A stretch of 64,000 nucleotides of DNA from Chloroflexota bacterium (GCA_026707225.1 JAPOXG010000022.1:23744-87743), one strand, 5' to 3'; counted from the stretch's first letter, positions 17,485 through 26,755 are shown. Program-made: numbers and translations. Notes: generated by a model not told the origin, from the letters alone.

Positions 17485-18275
17485 AACGAAACTCCATTCG
17501 CTGCTTCGGCGCGAAAGAGAGCCAACATCTCGCGAGCGCCGGCTAGAATGAGACCCTGATCCGACGCGATCGGGATGATATGCAAGCCCTGCATCAGCAG
17601 ATTCTTCCAGCCAAAGGGGCTGCTCTCGTCGGCGTCGGGCGAGCGGCCCGACATCAGCGGCATATTGGCGGCGCGCGCCTTCGCCGCCACCCGGTCAATC
17701 GTCGCGATGACGCGCGGATCATCAAAGGCCGGCAGCAGACCCATGCTGGCGCTCAAGTCGACCGCGCCGATCATACAGGCGTCCAAGCCTTCGACTGCCA
17801 GCACGGCATCGAAATCTTCCACCACGCCGACGGTCTCGATCATGATGACGACGATGGTCGAGTCGTTGGCGGCTGCCAGATATGCTTTCTCATCCAGTCC
17901 GTAGCGGCTGGGGCGGCGGGGACCGGTGCCGCGAATGCCCAGCGGCGGATATTTGCAGGCGGCGGCAGCCAGGCGCGCGTCGGCGGCGCTGGTGATATGC
18001 GGCACGATGACGCCGTCAGCGCCCATATCCAGCACGCGCTTGATATGGACTGGATCGCCCCCCGGCACGCGCGCGATGGTTGGCGTGTCGCCCAGGGCGA
18101 TCAGCAGATTCTGCAAGGATTGCAGGTCGATCGCCGTATGCTCGGTATCGATGGCGACCCAATCCAAACCGACATCGCGAATCATCTCGGCGACAGTGAT
18201 ATCGGTCAGGCTCAGCCACATGCCCGGGCTGGGCTCGCCGCGCCGCCATTTCGCTTTTAGTTCAATGGCATTCAA
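17472..18275 (-). CDS. HpcH/HpaI-family aldolase (2-keto-3-deoxy sugar acid aldolase-like)
   Basis: A 267-residue class II pyruvate aldolase of the HpaI/GarL/RhmA family, which splits 2-keto-3-deoxy acids into pyruvate and an aldehyde. Hallmarks: DWVAIDTEHTAID, ADGVIVPHITSAADARLA, YPPLGIRGTGPRRPSRYG and MIETVGVVEDF (metal-ligand Glu), MIGAVDLSASMG. A TTG at 18275 with GAGG 5 nt upstream is the preferred start; a longer reading to 18338 would translate an intergenic palindrome and is rejected. Metal and pyruvate-binding residues appear intact. It is a paralogue of 44173-44955. Confidence 0.87.
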   Translation of the reverse strand: MNAIELKAKWRRGEPSPGMWLSLTDITVAEMIRDVGLDWVAIDTEHTAIDLQSLQNLLIALGDTPTIARVPGGDPVHIKRVLDMGADGVIVPHITSAADARLAAAACKYPPLGIRGTGPRRPSRYGLDEKAYLAAANDSTIVVIMIETVGVVEDFDAVLAVEGLDACMIGAVDLSASMGLLPAFDDPRVIATIDRVAAKARAANMPLMSGRSPDADESSPFGWKNLLMQGLHIIPIASDQGLILAGAREMLALFRAEAANGVSLCHE

Positions 18276-18319
18276 GTTGTCCTCGTTTCTGTATGTGCAT
18301 GGATAAGCAAGGCGCCGGC

Positions 18320-18345
18320 GGGCGACCTGATTGGCCACCCCTACA
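18320..18345. repeat. Degenerate GGGCGACC palindrome
   Basis: GGGCGACC-TGATT-GGCCACCC followed by CTACA is a copy of the window's palindromic repeat family with two mismatches in the right arm. It lies between the CUT1 ATPase gene and the aldolase gene. Confidence 0.6.
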
Positions 18346-18396
18346 AGTTTTCGATTATCATGGCGCTTTCATTCTTATGGCACTCATTATCATGAC

Positions 18397-19503
18397 CTAC
18401 TTGGTAAGACTCAGCAGCGAGCGCTCGTTTTCGGCATCGAAGAGATGCATCTGCCCGCCAGCGAAATGCAGGCGGCAGGGCGCGCCGACCGCGAGGGATT
18501 CTTGCGCGTCGACGATCACGCCGAAGAGTTGCTCGGCGGCGCGGACGAAAATCAAGTCGCGGCTGCCCAGCGCTTCCACCAGCTCCACTTCGCCGCTGAC
18601 GCAATTTTCGCCGGGCTCCGCGACCAGTCTGATCGCTTCTGGCCGGATGCCCCAGATGACGCGGTTTCCCGCCATTGCCGCCAAGCCATCGTGGAAGCGC
18701 GCCGGCAGCGAAAGATCGAAACCGGGCAACTGAAGGCGATACCCGCCACCATTCTCGTTCCTAACCACGCCAGGCAACATGTTCATGCTCGGCGTACCGA
18801 CGAAATTGGCGACGAAGGCATTCCGCGGCCCGAAGAAAACCTCGTGCGGTCTGCCCACCTGCTGGATATCGCCATTGTTCATCACGATGATCTTGTCGCC
18901 CAGCGTCATCGCCTCTTCCTGATCGTGCGTGACGAAGATAAAGGTCGTGCCGGTATCCTGATGCAGCCGCTTGATTTCGGCGCGCAGCTGCACGCGCAGT
19001 TTCGCATCCAGATTGCTCAGGGGCTCGTCCATCAGAAAAACTTCGGGACGGCGCACCATCGCCCTCGCCAAAGCCACCCGCTGCGCCTCGCCGCCGCTAA
19101 CCTGCCTAACGCTGCGCTCCAAGAGATGATCGATATTCACCAGCGCCGCCACTTCGCGCACCGTACGGTCGATTTCGCCGCGCTTCATCTTGACCGCGTG
19201 CAGGGGAAAAGCGATGTTGTCGTAGACATTCATAGTCGGGTACATGCTGAAGTTCTGAAAGACCATCGCCACCCGGCGATCTTTCGGCGCCAAATCGGTA
19301 ATGTCGCGCTCGGCAATGGTGATGCGGCCGCTGTCGGGCTGCTCCAAGCCGGCGATCATGCGCAAGGTCGTCGTCTTGCCACAGCCCGATGGTCCCAGCA
19401 AAACCGCCAGCTCGCCCGCTTCGATGACCAGATTGATATTGTTGACGGCGGCGCGATCCGAATCGGCGAATCGCTTGACCAGATTTTGGAGCAGGACTTT
19501 CAT
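18397..19503 (-). CDS. ugpC: CUT1 sugar ABC importer ATPase (UgpC/MsmK type)
   Basis: A 368-residue ATPase of the MalK/UgpC/MsmK group. It has Walker A (GPSGCGKTT), Q-loop (MVFQNFSMYPTM), signature (VSGGEAQRVALARAM), Walker B/D-loop (VFLMDEPLSNLDAKLR) and switch His (FVTHDQEEAM). A C-terminal TOBE/OB regulatory region follows after residue 240. It lies downstream of its permeases. It is the only CUT1 ATPase in the window although three other CUT1 permease pairs (24827, 50093, 62206) are present, so it may energise several importers, as MsmK does in streptococci; that is inference. Confidence 0.92.
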   Translation of the reverse strand: MKVLLQNLVKRFADSDRAAVNNINLVIEAGELAVLLGPSGCGKTTTLRMIAGLEQPDSGRITIAERDITDLAPKDRRVAMVFQNFSMYPTMNVYDNIAFPLHAVKMKRGEIDRTVREVAALVNIDHLLERSVRQVSGGEAQRVALARAMVRRPEVFLMDEPLSNLDAKLRVQLRAEIKRLHQDTGTTFIFVTHDQEEAMTLGDKIIVMNNGDIQQVGRPHEVFFGPRNAFVANFVGTPSMNMLPGVVRNENGGGYRLQLPGFDLSLPARFHDGLAAMAGNRVIWGIRPEAIRLVAEPGENCVSGEVELVEALGSRDLIFVRAAEQLFGVIVDAQESLAVGAPCRLHFAGGQMHLFDAENERSLLSLTK

Positions 19504-19577
19504 GCGATAACTTCTTCCAGATCACCCAAACTGTCGGCCTTCAACAAATGTGCCCGCTATTCCCAATACCACGCGTC

Positions 19578-20417
19578 TCACTCCAGAATCCCAAATGTCA
19601 GCCCCTTGACCAACTGCCGCCGCAGGATGATCGTCAAGACAATAACCGGCGCCATAATGATCATATTCACCGCGAACAGATTGCCCCACTCCACGCGCGT
19701 GCGCACGATGTAGGTGCCGGCGGTCATTGGCAAGGTGCTGGTCCGGTTGCCCGCCAGGATCAGCGCCAGGAAGAATTCATTCCAGGCGAAAATGAAATTG
19801 AGGATCGCGGTGGCCACGATGCCCGGAAAAACCACCGGCAGCACGACGCGCCAGAGGGCGCCCAGACGGGTATAACCCTCGACCATGGCGCTTTCTTCCA
19901 TGGCCGCCGGCAATTCGGCGAAATAGCCGCGCATCATCCAAATGACCAGCGGCAGCAAAAATGTCTGATAAGTGATGATGAGGCCGGGAAAGGTATCGCG
20001 CAAGCCGATGCCCAATCCGCGTTCCAAATAGAGGAACATGGCATAAAAGGGCAAGCCGACCACGATGGGCGGGATCATGCGCAGCGAGATCAGCCATTGC
20101 ATCAGCGCCTTCGAGCTGCGAAAGCGGAAGCGGGCGAAGGCATAGGCGGCCGGCACGCCCAATAGCAGCGCGACCGCGACCGAGCCGATCGAAATGATCA
20201 GGCTGTTGCGCAAGTAGACCCAGCCCTTGCGCGTGAAGAACACGAATTCGAAGTTTTCCAGCGTCGGCTCGAAGACCCAAGTCGGCGGGCTCGAGACCCA
20301 GATGATCTGCGGCTTGAAAGCGGTAATGCTGCCCGCCAACACCGGCGCGATGACCAGCATCGCCATCACGATCAGGATGACATAAGCGAAGACGCGTTCG
20401 CTGGTCGGCACGCGCAT
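19578..20417 (-). CDS. CUT1 sugar ABC importer permease, MalG type
   Basis: A 279-residue inner-membrane permease with about six helices. The EAA coupling loop reads ELPAAMEESAMVEGYTRLGALWRVVLP, matching the family EAA-G pattern. The C-terminus is the typical VKGLTFGILE. It follows the MalF-type permease by 3 bp, so the two are translated together. It forms the membrane channel with that protein, powered by the ATPase at 18397. Confidence 0.92.
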   Translation of the reverse strand: MRVPTSERVFAYVILIVMAMLVIAPVLAGSITAFKPQIIWVSSPPTWVFEPTLENFEFVFFTRKGWVYLRNSLIISIGSVAVALLLGVPAAYAFARFRFRSSKALMQWLISLRMIPPIVVGLPFYAMFLYLERGLGIGLRDTFPGLIITYQTFLLPLVIWMMRGYFAELPAAMEESAMVEGYTRLGALWRVVLPVVFPGIVATAILNFIFAWNEFFLALILAGNRTSTLPMTAGTYIVRTRVEWGNLFAVNMIIMAPVIVLTIILRRQLVKGLTFGILE

Positions 20418-20420
20418 CGG

Positions 20421-21347
20421 CTAGCCCATCTCGACATCGCGATACAAGTAGCGGAACATCAAGGCGGAGATCAGACCGATGAAGAGCAGCATCAGGATGG
20501 AGCCGGCCGCCGCCCGGCTCAGCTTGCTGAACGTGAAGGCGGTGCGGTAAAGGTACAGGCTCAGTGTCTCGGTGGTGAGGTGAGGCCCCCCATCGGTCAT
20601 AACGCGCACGATATCGAATGTGCGAAAAGCATCGACCGTACGCAGCAGCAACGCCACCAGAATCACCGGGCGCAGCATGGGCAGCGTTAGGCGGCGGAAG
20701 ATCATCCAGGACGACACCCCTTCCAAGCGCGCCGATTCAAAGGGCGCGCGCGGCAAGGTCGCCATGCCCGCCTCAATGATGAGAAAAACCAACGGATACC
20801 ATTGCCAGATATCCACCAGCACAACGGTCAGCCGCGCCGTGCTGGCATGCGCCAGCATCGTCTGCCCCGGGATGCCGAACAGACCGAGAAACCAGTTGAC
20901 CAGCCCGAAGAGCGGGTCCAGCATCCAATTCCACATCAGCCCCACCACGATTGGCGCCATGGTGATGGGAATGATGAGGATAAGGCGCAGCAGTTCTACC
21001 CCCGCGGTGATACGGCGGATCAGCAGCGCCACGGCAAATCCCAGCAGAAAGGAGCCGGAAACCGAGAAGACCACATAATAGAGCGTGTTGAACGCGCTCT
21101 GAATAAAGTCGTCGTTGCCCAGCATGCGCTCAAAGTTCTGTAAACCCACGAAGGGACGCGACTGCGAGGCGAAGGTAACGCGAAACAGGGAAACGCCAGT
21201 CGAGAAGATGATGGGGTAAATCACCACCAGCAGCAGGATGATCAGCGCGGGCGCGATGAAAAACCAGTGCCGCCGCCGCTGCGTCAACTGGTAAAGGCGC
21301 GTTGAGAAGGGCTTCCCCTGATTATCTGCAATGTCAGAATGGAACAT
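20421..21347 (-). CDS. CUT1 sugar ABC importer permease, MalF type
   Basis: A 308-residue MalF/UgpA-like permease. A first helix near residue 30 (FFIAPALIILLLVVIYPII) is followed by the core helices and an EAA loop (PFESARLEGVSSWMIFRRLTLPML). The ATG at 21347 is preferred; a reading from 21437 would translate two intergenic palindromes. The ribosome site is unclear. The gene is separated from its binding-protein gene by those repeats. Confidence 0.88.
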   Translation of the reverse strand: MFHSDIADNQGKPFSTRLYQLTQRRRHWFFIAPALIILLLVVIYPIIFSTGVSLFRVTFASQSRPFVGLQNFERMLGNDDFIQSAFNTLYYVVFSVSGSFLLGFAVALLIRRITAGVELLRLILIIPITMAPIVVGLMWNWMLDPLFGLVNWFLGLFGIPGQTMLAHASTARLTVVLVDIWQWYPLVFLIIEAGMATLPRAPFESARLEGVSSWMIFRRLTLPMLRPVILVALLLRTVDAFRTFDIVRVMTDGGPHLTTETLSLYLYRTAFTFSKLSRAAAGSILMLLFIGLISALMFRYLYRDVEMG

Positions 21348-21361
21348 GTATTTTATGTTGA

Positions 21362-21402
21362 CGAGCGACCCACCGCGGCGCGTAGACACTGCCAGTCGCT
21401 CG
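21362..21402. repeat. Palindromic repeat, long-loop variant
   Basis: Eight-bp arms CGAGCGAC (21362-21369) and GTCGCTCG (21395-21402), with a 25-nt loop, are followed by CCCCTACA. The outer flank agrees with the repeat family at 21427, 29222 and 34317, but the arm sequence differs in a matched way. It lies between binding-protein and permease genes. Confidence 0.6.
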
Positions 21403-21426
21403 CCCCTACATAAATGCAGCTTAGAA

Positions 21427-21447
21427 GGGCGACTCACCGAGTCGCCC
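21427..21447. repeat. Palindromic repeat (GGGCGACTC arms)
   Basis: A perfect 9-bp inverted repeat, GGGCGACTC-ACC-GAGTCGCCC, with the family flank CTACAG on its right. It lies about 30 nt past the binding-protein stop. Relative to the GGGCGACC copies, both arms have changed together, so pairing is kept. Confidence 0.8.
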
Positions 21448-21478
21448 CTACAGTTTGCGCTCTGGCGGGCAACTTACC

Positions 21479-22948
21479 CTACATGCACTCGTCGTGTTCC
21501 AAGCCGAGTTCGGCGAGTTTCGCGCAGACAAACTCTTCGCGCTGCTCCACCGAAACATAGGTGAGCCCTTCGTCATAGTAGCCGGCGTCTTCGACGATTT
21601 CGCGGATGTCATTGTTGGCGTCCACCATCAGCGTCGCCGCGTCACCGCCGGCGGCCACCTCTTGCAAGGCGCGGCCGATGGCGTTCTCCGCTTCGGGCCA
21701 CCAGGGTTCCGCCGGGCGCCCGATGCCGACTTTCGCCGCTTCGTAGTTCGCTGTCAGATGCGGCCATTTCGCGACCAGATCGGGATCGGTCAGCACCGAG
21801 ATGCGATGCCCGGCGCCGGTCTGATCCGCCAGAATGCGCGAGAAAGCTTTGCCATGCGCCAACTGCAAGTAATCCCAGGCGATCTGTTTCTGCTCCTCGG
21901 AGATATGGGCGTTGATCATATACGCCGGTCCAGCCGAGAGCAGCGCAGACTGTACCTCGCCCGTCTCCGGATTGAGCCAGCCCGGCACCGGCGCGAAACC
22001 GGTATTCGCCGCGACGATCGAGGCTTCGGGATCCAGCAGGAGCGGGATCGCCCAGCTTTCCGTGCCATACATCGCCACCTTGCCTTGGGCGAAATTCTGC
22101 ATCACTTCGCCGAATTGGAAGGACTCGCGCCCCGGCGGCTGCAAATTAAGAACATCCTGCCCGGCGAAAAACATCGCCGTATCGATGGCCGCTTCGGTAT
22201 CAAAGAGCGGATTGAAGTCGCTGTCGAAGAAATCGACGCCGCGCGAGAAGCCGAAGTGAATCATGTAATCGAAGAGGATATTGTTGGGGGTGCCATAGCG
22301 GTAGTTGAAGCCATACAGCTCATCGTCGGGCCGCGTGAAGAATTCGCCGACTTCCGCCAACTCGTCCCAGGTGGCGGGCACGGTGAGTTCACGGCCGTAT
22401 TGATCCATGAAAGCCGCCTGCTCGTCGGGGTCTTCAAAGAGATCGGTGCGATAGGCGAACATGCCGACGGCGACCAGCGTCGGTATGCCGACCCATTTTT
22501 CTTTCGCCATCGCCACGGTGCCGAAGGCGCGGGTGGTGAAATCTTCCGGATACGAATCCCCCGGCGCCGCCAGATAGAAGCGGTCCAACTCTTCCAGGCA
22601 GCCCAGCGCGGCCAATGCGCCAGCCCAGCCGTCTTCGACGAACATGATGTCAAAGTCATCGCCGCCAGCCGCGCAGGTGGTCTGAATCCGCGGCAGCACA
22701 TCGCTATGCGCCGAGTTTTCATAAATCAACGTGACACCCGAAGCCTCTTCGTAGAGCGGATCCAGGATCTCGTGCTGGTAGGCCAGGATGGGCACGACCT
22801 CGGTGTTGAGGATGCGCAGTTCCTTGCCTTCCCAGGGGCGCGCGCCCGTCTCCGGGTCGGTCAGCGGGATCGAATCCTGCGCCGATGCCAGCGGCAGGAA
22901 GAGCGAAGCCAGCGCGAGCACAAACAGAATCGCCTTGATGCTTCTCAT
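21479..22948 (-). CDS. Family 1 extracellular solute-binding protein
   Basis: A 489-residue SBP_bac_1-type sugar-binding protein and first gene of the long minus-strand operon. The signal peptide (IKAILFVLALASLFLPLASA) precedes AQD and has no lipobox Cys. Typical features are the early EVVPILAYQ strand, DIMFVEDGWAGALAALGCLEELD, and a late AWDYLQLAHGKAFSRIL helix. The ATG at 22948 is chosen because AAGGAG lies 8 nt upstream; the GTG at 22957 overlaps that site. The ligand is not readable, but the operon's fucosidase hints at a fucosylated oligosaccharide or a deoxy-sugar. Confidence 0.92.
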   Translation of the reverse strand: MRSIKAILFVLALASLFLPLASAQDSIPLTDPETGARPWEGKELRILNTEVVPILAYQHEILDPLYEEASGVTLIYENSAHSDVLPRIQTTCAAGGDDFDIMFVEDGWAGALAALGCLEELDRFYLAAPGDSYPEDFTTRAFGTVAMAKEKWVGIPTLVAVGMFAYRTDLFEDPDEQAAFMDQYGRELTVPATWDELAEVGEFFTRPDDELYGFNYRYGTPNNILFDYMIHFGFSRGVDFFDSDFNPLFDTEAAIDTAMFFAGQDVLNLQPPGRESFQFGEVMQNFAQGKVAMYGTESWAIPLLLDPEASIVAANTGFAPVPGWLNPETGEVQSALLSAGPAYMINAHISEEQKQIAWDYLQLAHGKAFSRILADQTGAGHRISVLTDPDLVAKWPHLTANYEAAKVGIGRPAEPWWPEAENAIGRALQEVAAGGDAATLMVDANNDIREIVEDAGYYDEGLTYVSVEQREEFVCAKLAELGLEHDECM

Positions 22949-23415
22949 TTCATTCACTCCTTCATTTTCAAATCTTATTCAACTTTCGATTCGTTATTGT
23001 CTCATTCCATTTATAGCTGCCGCCTTTCTACTTTTGAAGCGGTATCAGCCCGCGGCCCTGGCAGACGCGCCCAGCCTCCGCCCAATGCCCAAGCCGTCGT
23101 GATAGTAACGCGTCCGTTTGCCCCCGTCAACAAAACCTGAACGACAGGCGCTTGGCGTCAATGGCCGCGGCGCCTATTTCAGTCAGCGCCTTGCGTCAGC
23201 AACTTCTCGCAAACCTACTCTGTTTGCCCCAGGCGCATAAATTCGCTAATATCCTGCTCAGGCGCGGGCGGGCAAGACGCGGACAGAATGGCGCGCCAGA
23301 CGACGGTTGCGGTTGCGGATCCTGGGGAAGGAGACAGCTTAAAGGTCAGACCGCGTTACATTGACAAACTTGCCACTATCAGAACGAAACCATTAGCTAA
23401 CGAGAGAGGTCAAAA
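22949..23415. other. Divergent intergenic region, 467 bp
   Basis: This is the control region between the minus-strand fucosidase operon and the plus-strand CUT1/GH116 unit. A likely minus-strand promoter lies at 23010-23038. On the plus strand a perfect TTGACA at 23361-23366 has no convincing -10 partner. No open reading frame here looks like a gene, and I see no clear operator palindrome. Confidence 0.5.
23010..23038 (-). promoter_or_regulatory. Candidate promoter of the fucosidase operon
   Basis: On the minus strand, TTCAAA and TATAAA are separated by 17 bp, matching 9 of 12 consensus positions. It points to the binding-protein ATG at 22948 and would give a leader of roughly 55 nt. Confidence 0.4.
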
Positions 23416-24705
23416 ATGAAGAGCATGCTTAAACGTTCCATGCTGATTATGGCGCTGGTTATCCTCGCTACGACAACGGGAGTAACGCCGGCGCAGGATG
23501 AAGTCACCCTGGGCTTCGTCTACGGCTCCTTCGCCCCGCAGGAGAAATGGGAAGCCTACTTCGAGGGATTCCTCGAGGCGCATCCCAATGTCACGATCAA
23601 CTACATTCCGGTCCCATTGGACAGTTGGGGTGATTACACGCAGAAAATTGTCACCACGATGCTGGGTGGCGAGCAGGTCGATGTCATCTGGAACGCGATT
23701 GAAGCTGTTCCCTTAATGGCCGAACGCGGCGTCCTGCGGGAGCTGGATTCCTTCCTTGAGAGCGACACCGATATCCAGGAGTTCCTGGACGATGCGAATC
23801 CCAAGCTGCTTGAGGGGCTGCGCTGGAAGGACCAGCAGTATCTGCTTCCCTTCGCCTGGAACACCACGCTGATTTACTACAACAAAGCGGTACTGGAAGC
23901 CGCCGGATTGCCCGAACCGCCGCCGGACTGGACCTGGGACGATTTCCTGGAATACGCCACAACCATAACGCAAGATACCGACGGCGATGGCAATAACGAT
24001 ATCTGGGGCTTCCACCATAACGCCTGGCTCTGGCACCTTGGTCCCTGGCTGGTCTCCAACGGTTCCTTCTTCCTAAACGAAGACTTCAGCGAGCCTTGGT
24101 ACAGCCGTCCGGAGTCTATCGAGGCGCTGCAATTCGCGCGCGACTTGATCTGGGAGCATGGAGTCGGACCGACCGGGTCCTTCAACTTCCGCGAAGCCTT
24201 TGTCGCCGGCACGCTGGGCATGATGATCGACTCGCCCGCCGGGCGCCAGCGCCTAATCCCGGCCGGCATGTCCGCCGATGACTACGATGTCGTCTTCTTC
24301 CCTACCAAATCGGGCGAAGGCGCCCCCGGCTCGCAATGGGGCACGGACGGCTATGGCATCACGAAAGACAGCCAACACCCGGACCTGGCTTGGGAGATGG
24401 TCAAGCACTTGGTGAGCACGGAAGTCATGTCCAAACTGCTCTCGGGCGAGTTCGCTTCGGCGAGCGCCCCGGCGCGCCAATCGCTGGCGAGCGATCCGGT
24501 TTTGGTCGCGGCGAGCCCAGCCAATTACCTGCGATTTTATGAGGTATTGGACAACGGGCGCACGGTCATCAACGCGCCCAACTTTGCCGAATTGGCGGAA
24601 ATTCACGATCGCTATATGTCGCAAGTTTGGGCGAATGAGATGAGCGTCGAAGAGGCCGCCGCTAACATCCAGGCCGATATGGAAGCGGTCATCGCCGATA
24701 GCTAG
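23416..24705 (+). CDS. Family 1 extracellular solute-binding protein
   Basis: A 429-residue sugar-binding protein. The signal peptide (LKRSMLIMALVILATTTGVT) ends at PAQD with no lipobox Cys. The fold shows EKWEAYFEGFLEAHPNVTINY early, then YLLPFAWNTTLIYYNKAVLE and a conserved SQWGTDGYGITKDSQHPDLAW. GAGAGAGG lies just before the ATG. It heads an importer unit with permeases at 24827 and 25803 and enzymes GH116 and deacetylase downstream, so a glucoside-type oligosaccharide is plausible. Confidence 0.93.
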   Translation: MKSMLKRSMLIMALVILATTTGVTPAQDEVTLGFVYGSFAPQEKWEAYFEGFLEAHPNVTINYIPVPLDSWGDYTQKIVTTMLGGEQVDVIWNAIEAVPLMAERGVLRELDSFLESDTDIQEFLDDANPKLLEGLRWKDQQYLLPFAWNTTLIYYNKAVLEAAGLPEPPPDWTWDDFLEYATTITQDTDGDGNNDIWGFHHNAWLWHLGPWLVSNGSFFLNEDFSEPWYSRPESIEALQFARDLIWEHGVGPTGSFNFREAFVAGTLGMMIDSPAGRQRLIPAGMSADDYDVVFFPTKSGEGAPGSQWGTDGYGITKDSQHPDLAWEMVKHLVSTEVMSKLLSGEFASASAPARQSLASDPVLVAASPANYLRFYEVLDNGRTVINAPNFAELAEIHDRYMSQVWANEMSVEEAAANIQADMEAVIADS

Positions 24706-24717
24706 CGGATCAAGCGC

Positions 24718-24749
24718 GAGGTGGCTCGGTGCTGAATTCAGGCCGCCTC
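24718..24749. promoter_or_regulatory. Stem-loop after the binding-protein gene
   Basis: An 8-bp stem (GAGGTGGC with GCCGCCTC, one wobble) encloses the perfect palindrome CTGAATTCAG. It starts 13 nt after the stop codon, before the permease genes. It may stabilise or attenuate the transcript. Confidence 0.4.
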
Positions 24750-24826
24750 ATCACCGCCCCGGTCAGGTTCATAGATCGCTTGCAATATGCCGCGTTACTT
24801 GACCGGGCATCTGTTCCAGAATACTC

Positions 24827-25783
24827 ATGAGCGTGCAGTCGCCGAAGAAGCAGGAGGCTGCCATTTTAGCGCGCCAAGCCACCGCTAGCTGGAATTGGGC
24901 CAACAGCCTACGGGCACGGGAAGCAATCGCCGGCTACTTCTTCATTCTGCCGACGCTGTTGAGTTTTCTGGTTTTCTTTCTCATCCCGACGATTTCGGGC
25001 TTGGGCATGTCCCTCTTTGATTGGGATTTTTTCTCCGATCCCGATTATGTTGGGCTGGAAAACTTCATTGAGCTGTCGCAAGACAAACTCTTCCTGACAA
25101 CATTAAAGAACACGGCGCTCTTTGCCATCTTTGCCACTGCCGGCAACGTAGGCTTGGGCATGTTTATCGCCATCGGCATCAACAGCATCAAGTGGGGCTG
25201 GCTGAGAGCCTACCTGCGCACCGCCTATTTCATACCCTTCGTCATCTCGACTGTCGTCGTCGCCCTGATGTTCGGCTTTCTCTTGCAAGAGAGCACCGGC
25301 GTGGTGAATTATTATCTGTCGCGGCTGGGGATTCACCGGATACCGTGGCTGTCTTCGTCGGCCTGGGCTTTCAGATCCATTGTCTTGATTGATGTCTGGA
25401 AGCATATCGGCTTCTTCACGCTGATATTCCTGGCCGGCTTGCAGGCGATCCCGAGCGAACTTTATGAAGCGGCGCTGGTCGATGGCGCCGGGCGCCGCGT
25501 TCGGCTGACGCGCATCACGATCCCGCTGCTGACGCCATCGCTGTTCTTTTCGTTAATCATCGCACTAATTGGCGCTTTCCAGGTTTTCGAGTCGATGTAT
25601 GTCTTGACCAACGGCGGACCCGGCGATGCTACCAGAACCGTCGTCATGTATCTCTTTCGAGAGGCTTTCGGCAGCTTCAATATGGGCTACGCCGCCAGCA
25701 TGGCGGTCCTGCTCTTTTTCATCATCCTGACCCTGACCGTCACCCAGGTCCGGCTCGGCGACCGCTGGGTCTTCTACCGCTAA
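24827..25783 (+). CDS. CUT1 sugar ABC importer permease, MalF type
   Basis: A 318-residue permease. The first helix lies near residue 35 (GYFFILPTLLSFLVFFLIPT) and the EAA loop reads ELYEAALVDGAGRRVRLTRITIPLL. It ends in a Tyr-Arg tail. The ATG at 24827 lacks a strong ribosome site. It pairs with the MalG-type permease 20 bp downstream. No ATPase gene is present in this unit. Confidence 0.92.
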   Translation: MSVQSPKKQEAAILARQATASWNWANSLRAREAIAGYFFILPTLLSFLVFFLIPTISGLGMSLFDWDFFSDPDYVGLENFIELSQDKLFLTTLKNTALFAIFATAGNVGLGMFIAIGINSIKWGWLRAYLRTAYFIPFVISTVVVALMFGFLLQESTGVVNYYLSRLGIHRIPWLSSSAWAFRSIVLIDVWKHIGFFTLIFLAGLQAIPSELYEAALVDGAGRRVRLTRITIPLLTPSLFFSLIIALIGAFQVFESMYVLTNGGPGDATRTVVMYLFREAFGSFNMGYAASMAVLLFFIILTLTVTQVRLGDRWVFYR

Positions 25784-25802
25784 CCGTTCGCAAGAGTCGA
25801 CA

Positions 25803-26690
25803 ATGACCAGCGTGGCGCTCTCGTACCGCAATTCAGCGTTTCAAGACAAGTTGAGGCGCAATTGGAGCGCCTACTTGGCCAATATCGTACTTGCGCTCCC
25901 GCTGGTCCTCGGATCGCTGATTATGTTCTTGCCCCTAGTTTGGGCGGTTTCCTTCTCGTTTGGTCAGCCGCACGAATTCTTCACGCTGCCGCCGCCGGTT
26001 ATCCCCAGTTCATTCCGTCTCGACAATTATCATGGCGTCTTTGAGCGCGTCGACTTTCTTAGATTTTTTCTCAACAGCGTCTTCGTCACCGCCTGCGTGA
26101 CGATCGCGCAATTGATCACCTGCAGCATGGGCGGCTATGCCTTTGCCCGCTTGCGCTTCCCCGGCAAGCGGATCATCTTCATTCTTTTCCTCGCTTCGAT
26201 GATGGTGCCCCAGCACGTCACTTTGATCCCGGTCTTCATCATCATCCGCGGGATGGGCTTGTACAACAATCTGGGCGCGCTGATTGTCCCTTACGCCACC
26301 AGCGTCTTCGGCACCTTCCTGCTCAAGCAATTCTTCGAGACAATTCCCGATGAATTGGAGGATGCCTCGAAGATTGACGGCGCCGGCTTTCTGCAGATCT
26401 ACTGGCGCATCATGCTGCCGCTCGCCGGTCCACCGCTGGCGACCCTGGCGATACTCACCTTTAACAGCTCCTGGAATAACTTCTTTTGGCCGCTGATTTT
26501 CATCAATTCAGCTGACAAGATGACTTTGCCGCTCGGCATGATATACTTGCGCGGTCAGGATGGGGTGACCAACTCCGGCGTGCTCATGGCGGCGATCGTC
26601 TTGAACCTGATTCCTGTCCTCGTATTCTTTTTGATCTTTCAGCGTAGACTGGTGGAAGGCGTGACTTTGAGCGGGCTAAAAGGCGCCTGA
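25803..26690 (+). CDS. CUT1 sugar ABC importer permease, MalG type
   Basis: A 295-residue permease with about six helices. It shows GGYAFARLRFPGKRIIF after the second helix, MMVPQHVTLIPVFIIIRGMG, and an EAA loop (IPDELEDASKIDGAGFLQIYWRIMLPL). The C-terminus RRLVEGVTLSGLKG is family-typical. It completes the channel with the protein encoded at 24827. Confidence 0.92.
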   Translation: MTSVALSYRNSAFQDKLRRNWSAYLANIVLALPLVLGSLIMFLPLVWAVSFSFGQPHEFFTLPPPVIPSSFRLDNYHGVFERVDFLRFFLNSVFVTACVTIAQLITCSMGGYAFARLRFPGKRIIFILFLASMMVPQHVTLIPVFIIIRGMGLYNNLGALIVPYATSVFGTFLLKQFFETIPDELEDASKIDGAGFLQIYWRIMLPLAGPPLATLAILTFNSSWNNFFWPLIFINSADKMTLPLGMIYLRGQDGVTNSGVLMAAIVLNLIPVLVFFLIFQRRLVEGVTLSGLKGA

Positions 26691-26755
26691 ATCATCGTAA
26701 ATCTTGAAGTCCGTCACAGGACTGTTTTGATAGGCGACATTCAAAGGGTGAACTG

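Noticed and set aside
18276..18338. N-terminal extension of the HpcH/HpaI aldolase
   Set aside because: It would translate part of an intergenic palindrome; the TTG at 18275 with GAGG fits the family start better.
23361..23366. Perfect TTGACA upstream of the binding-protein gene at 23416
   Set aside because: No acceptable -10 at 15-19 bp; kept only as a note in the intergenic entry.
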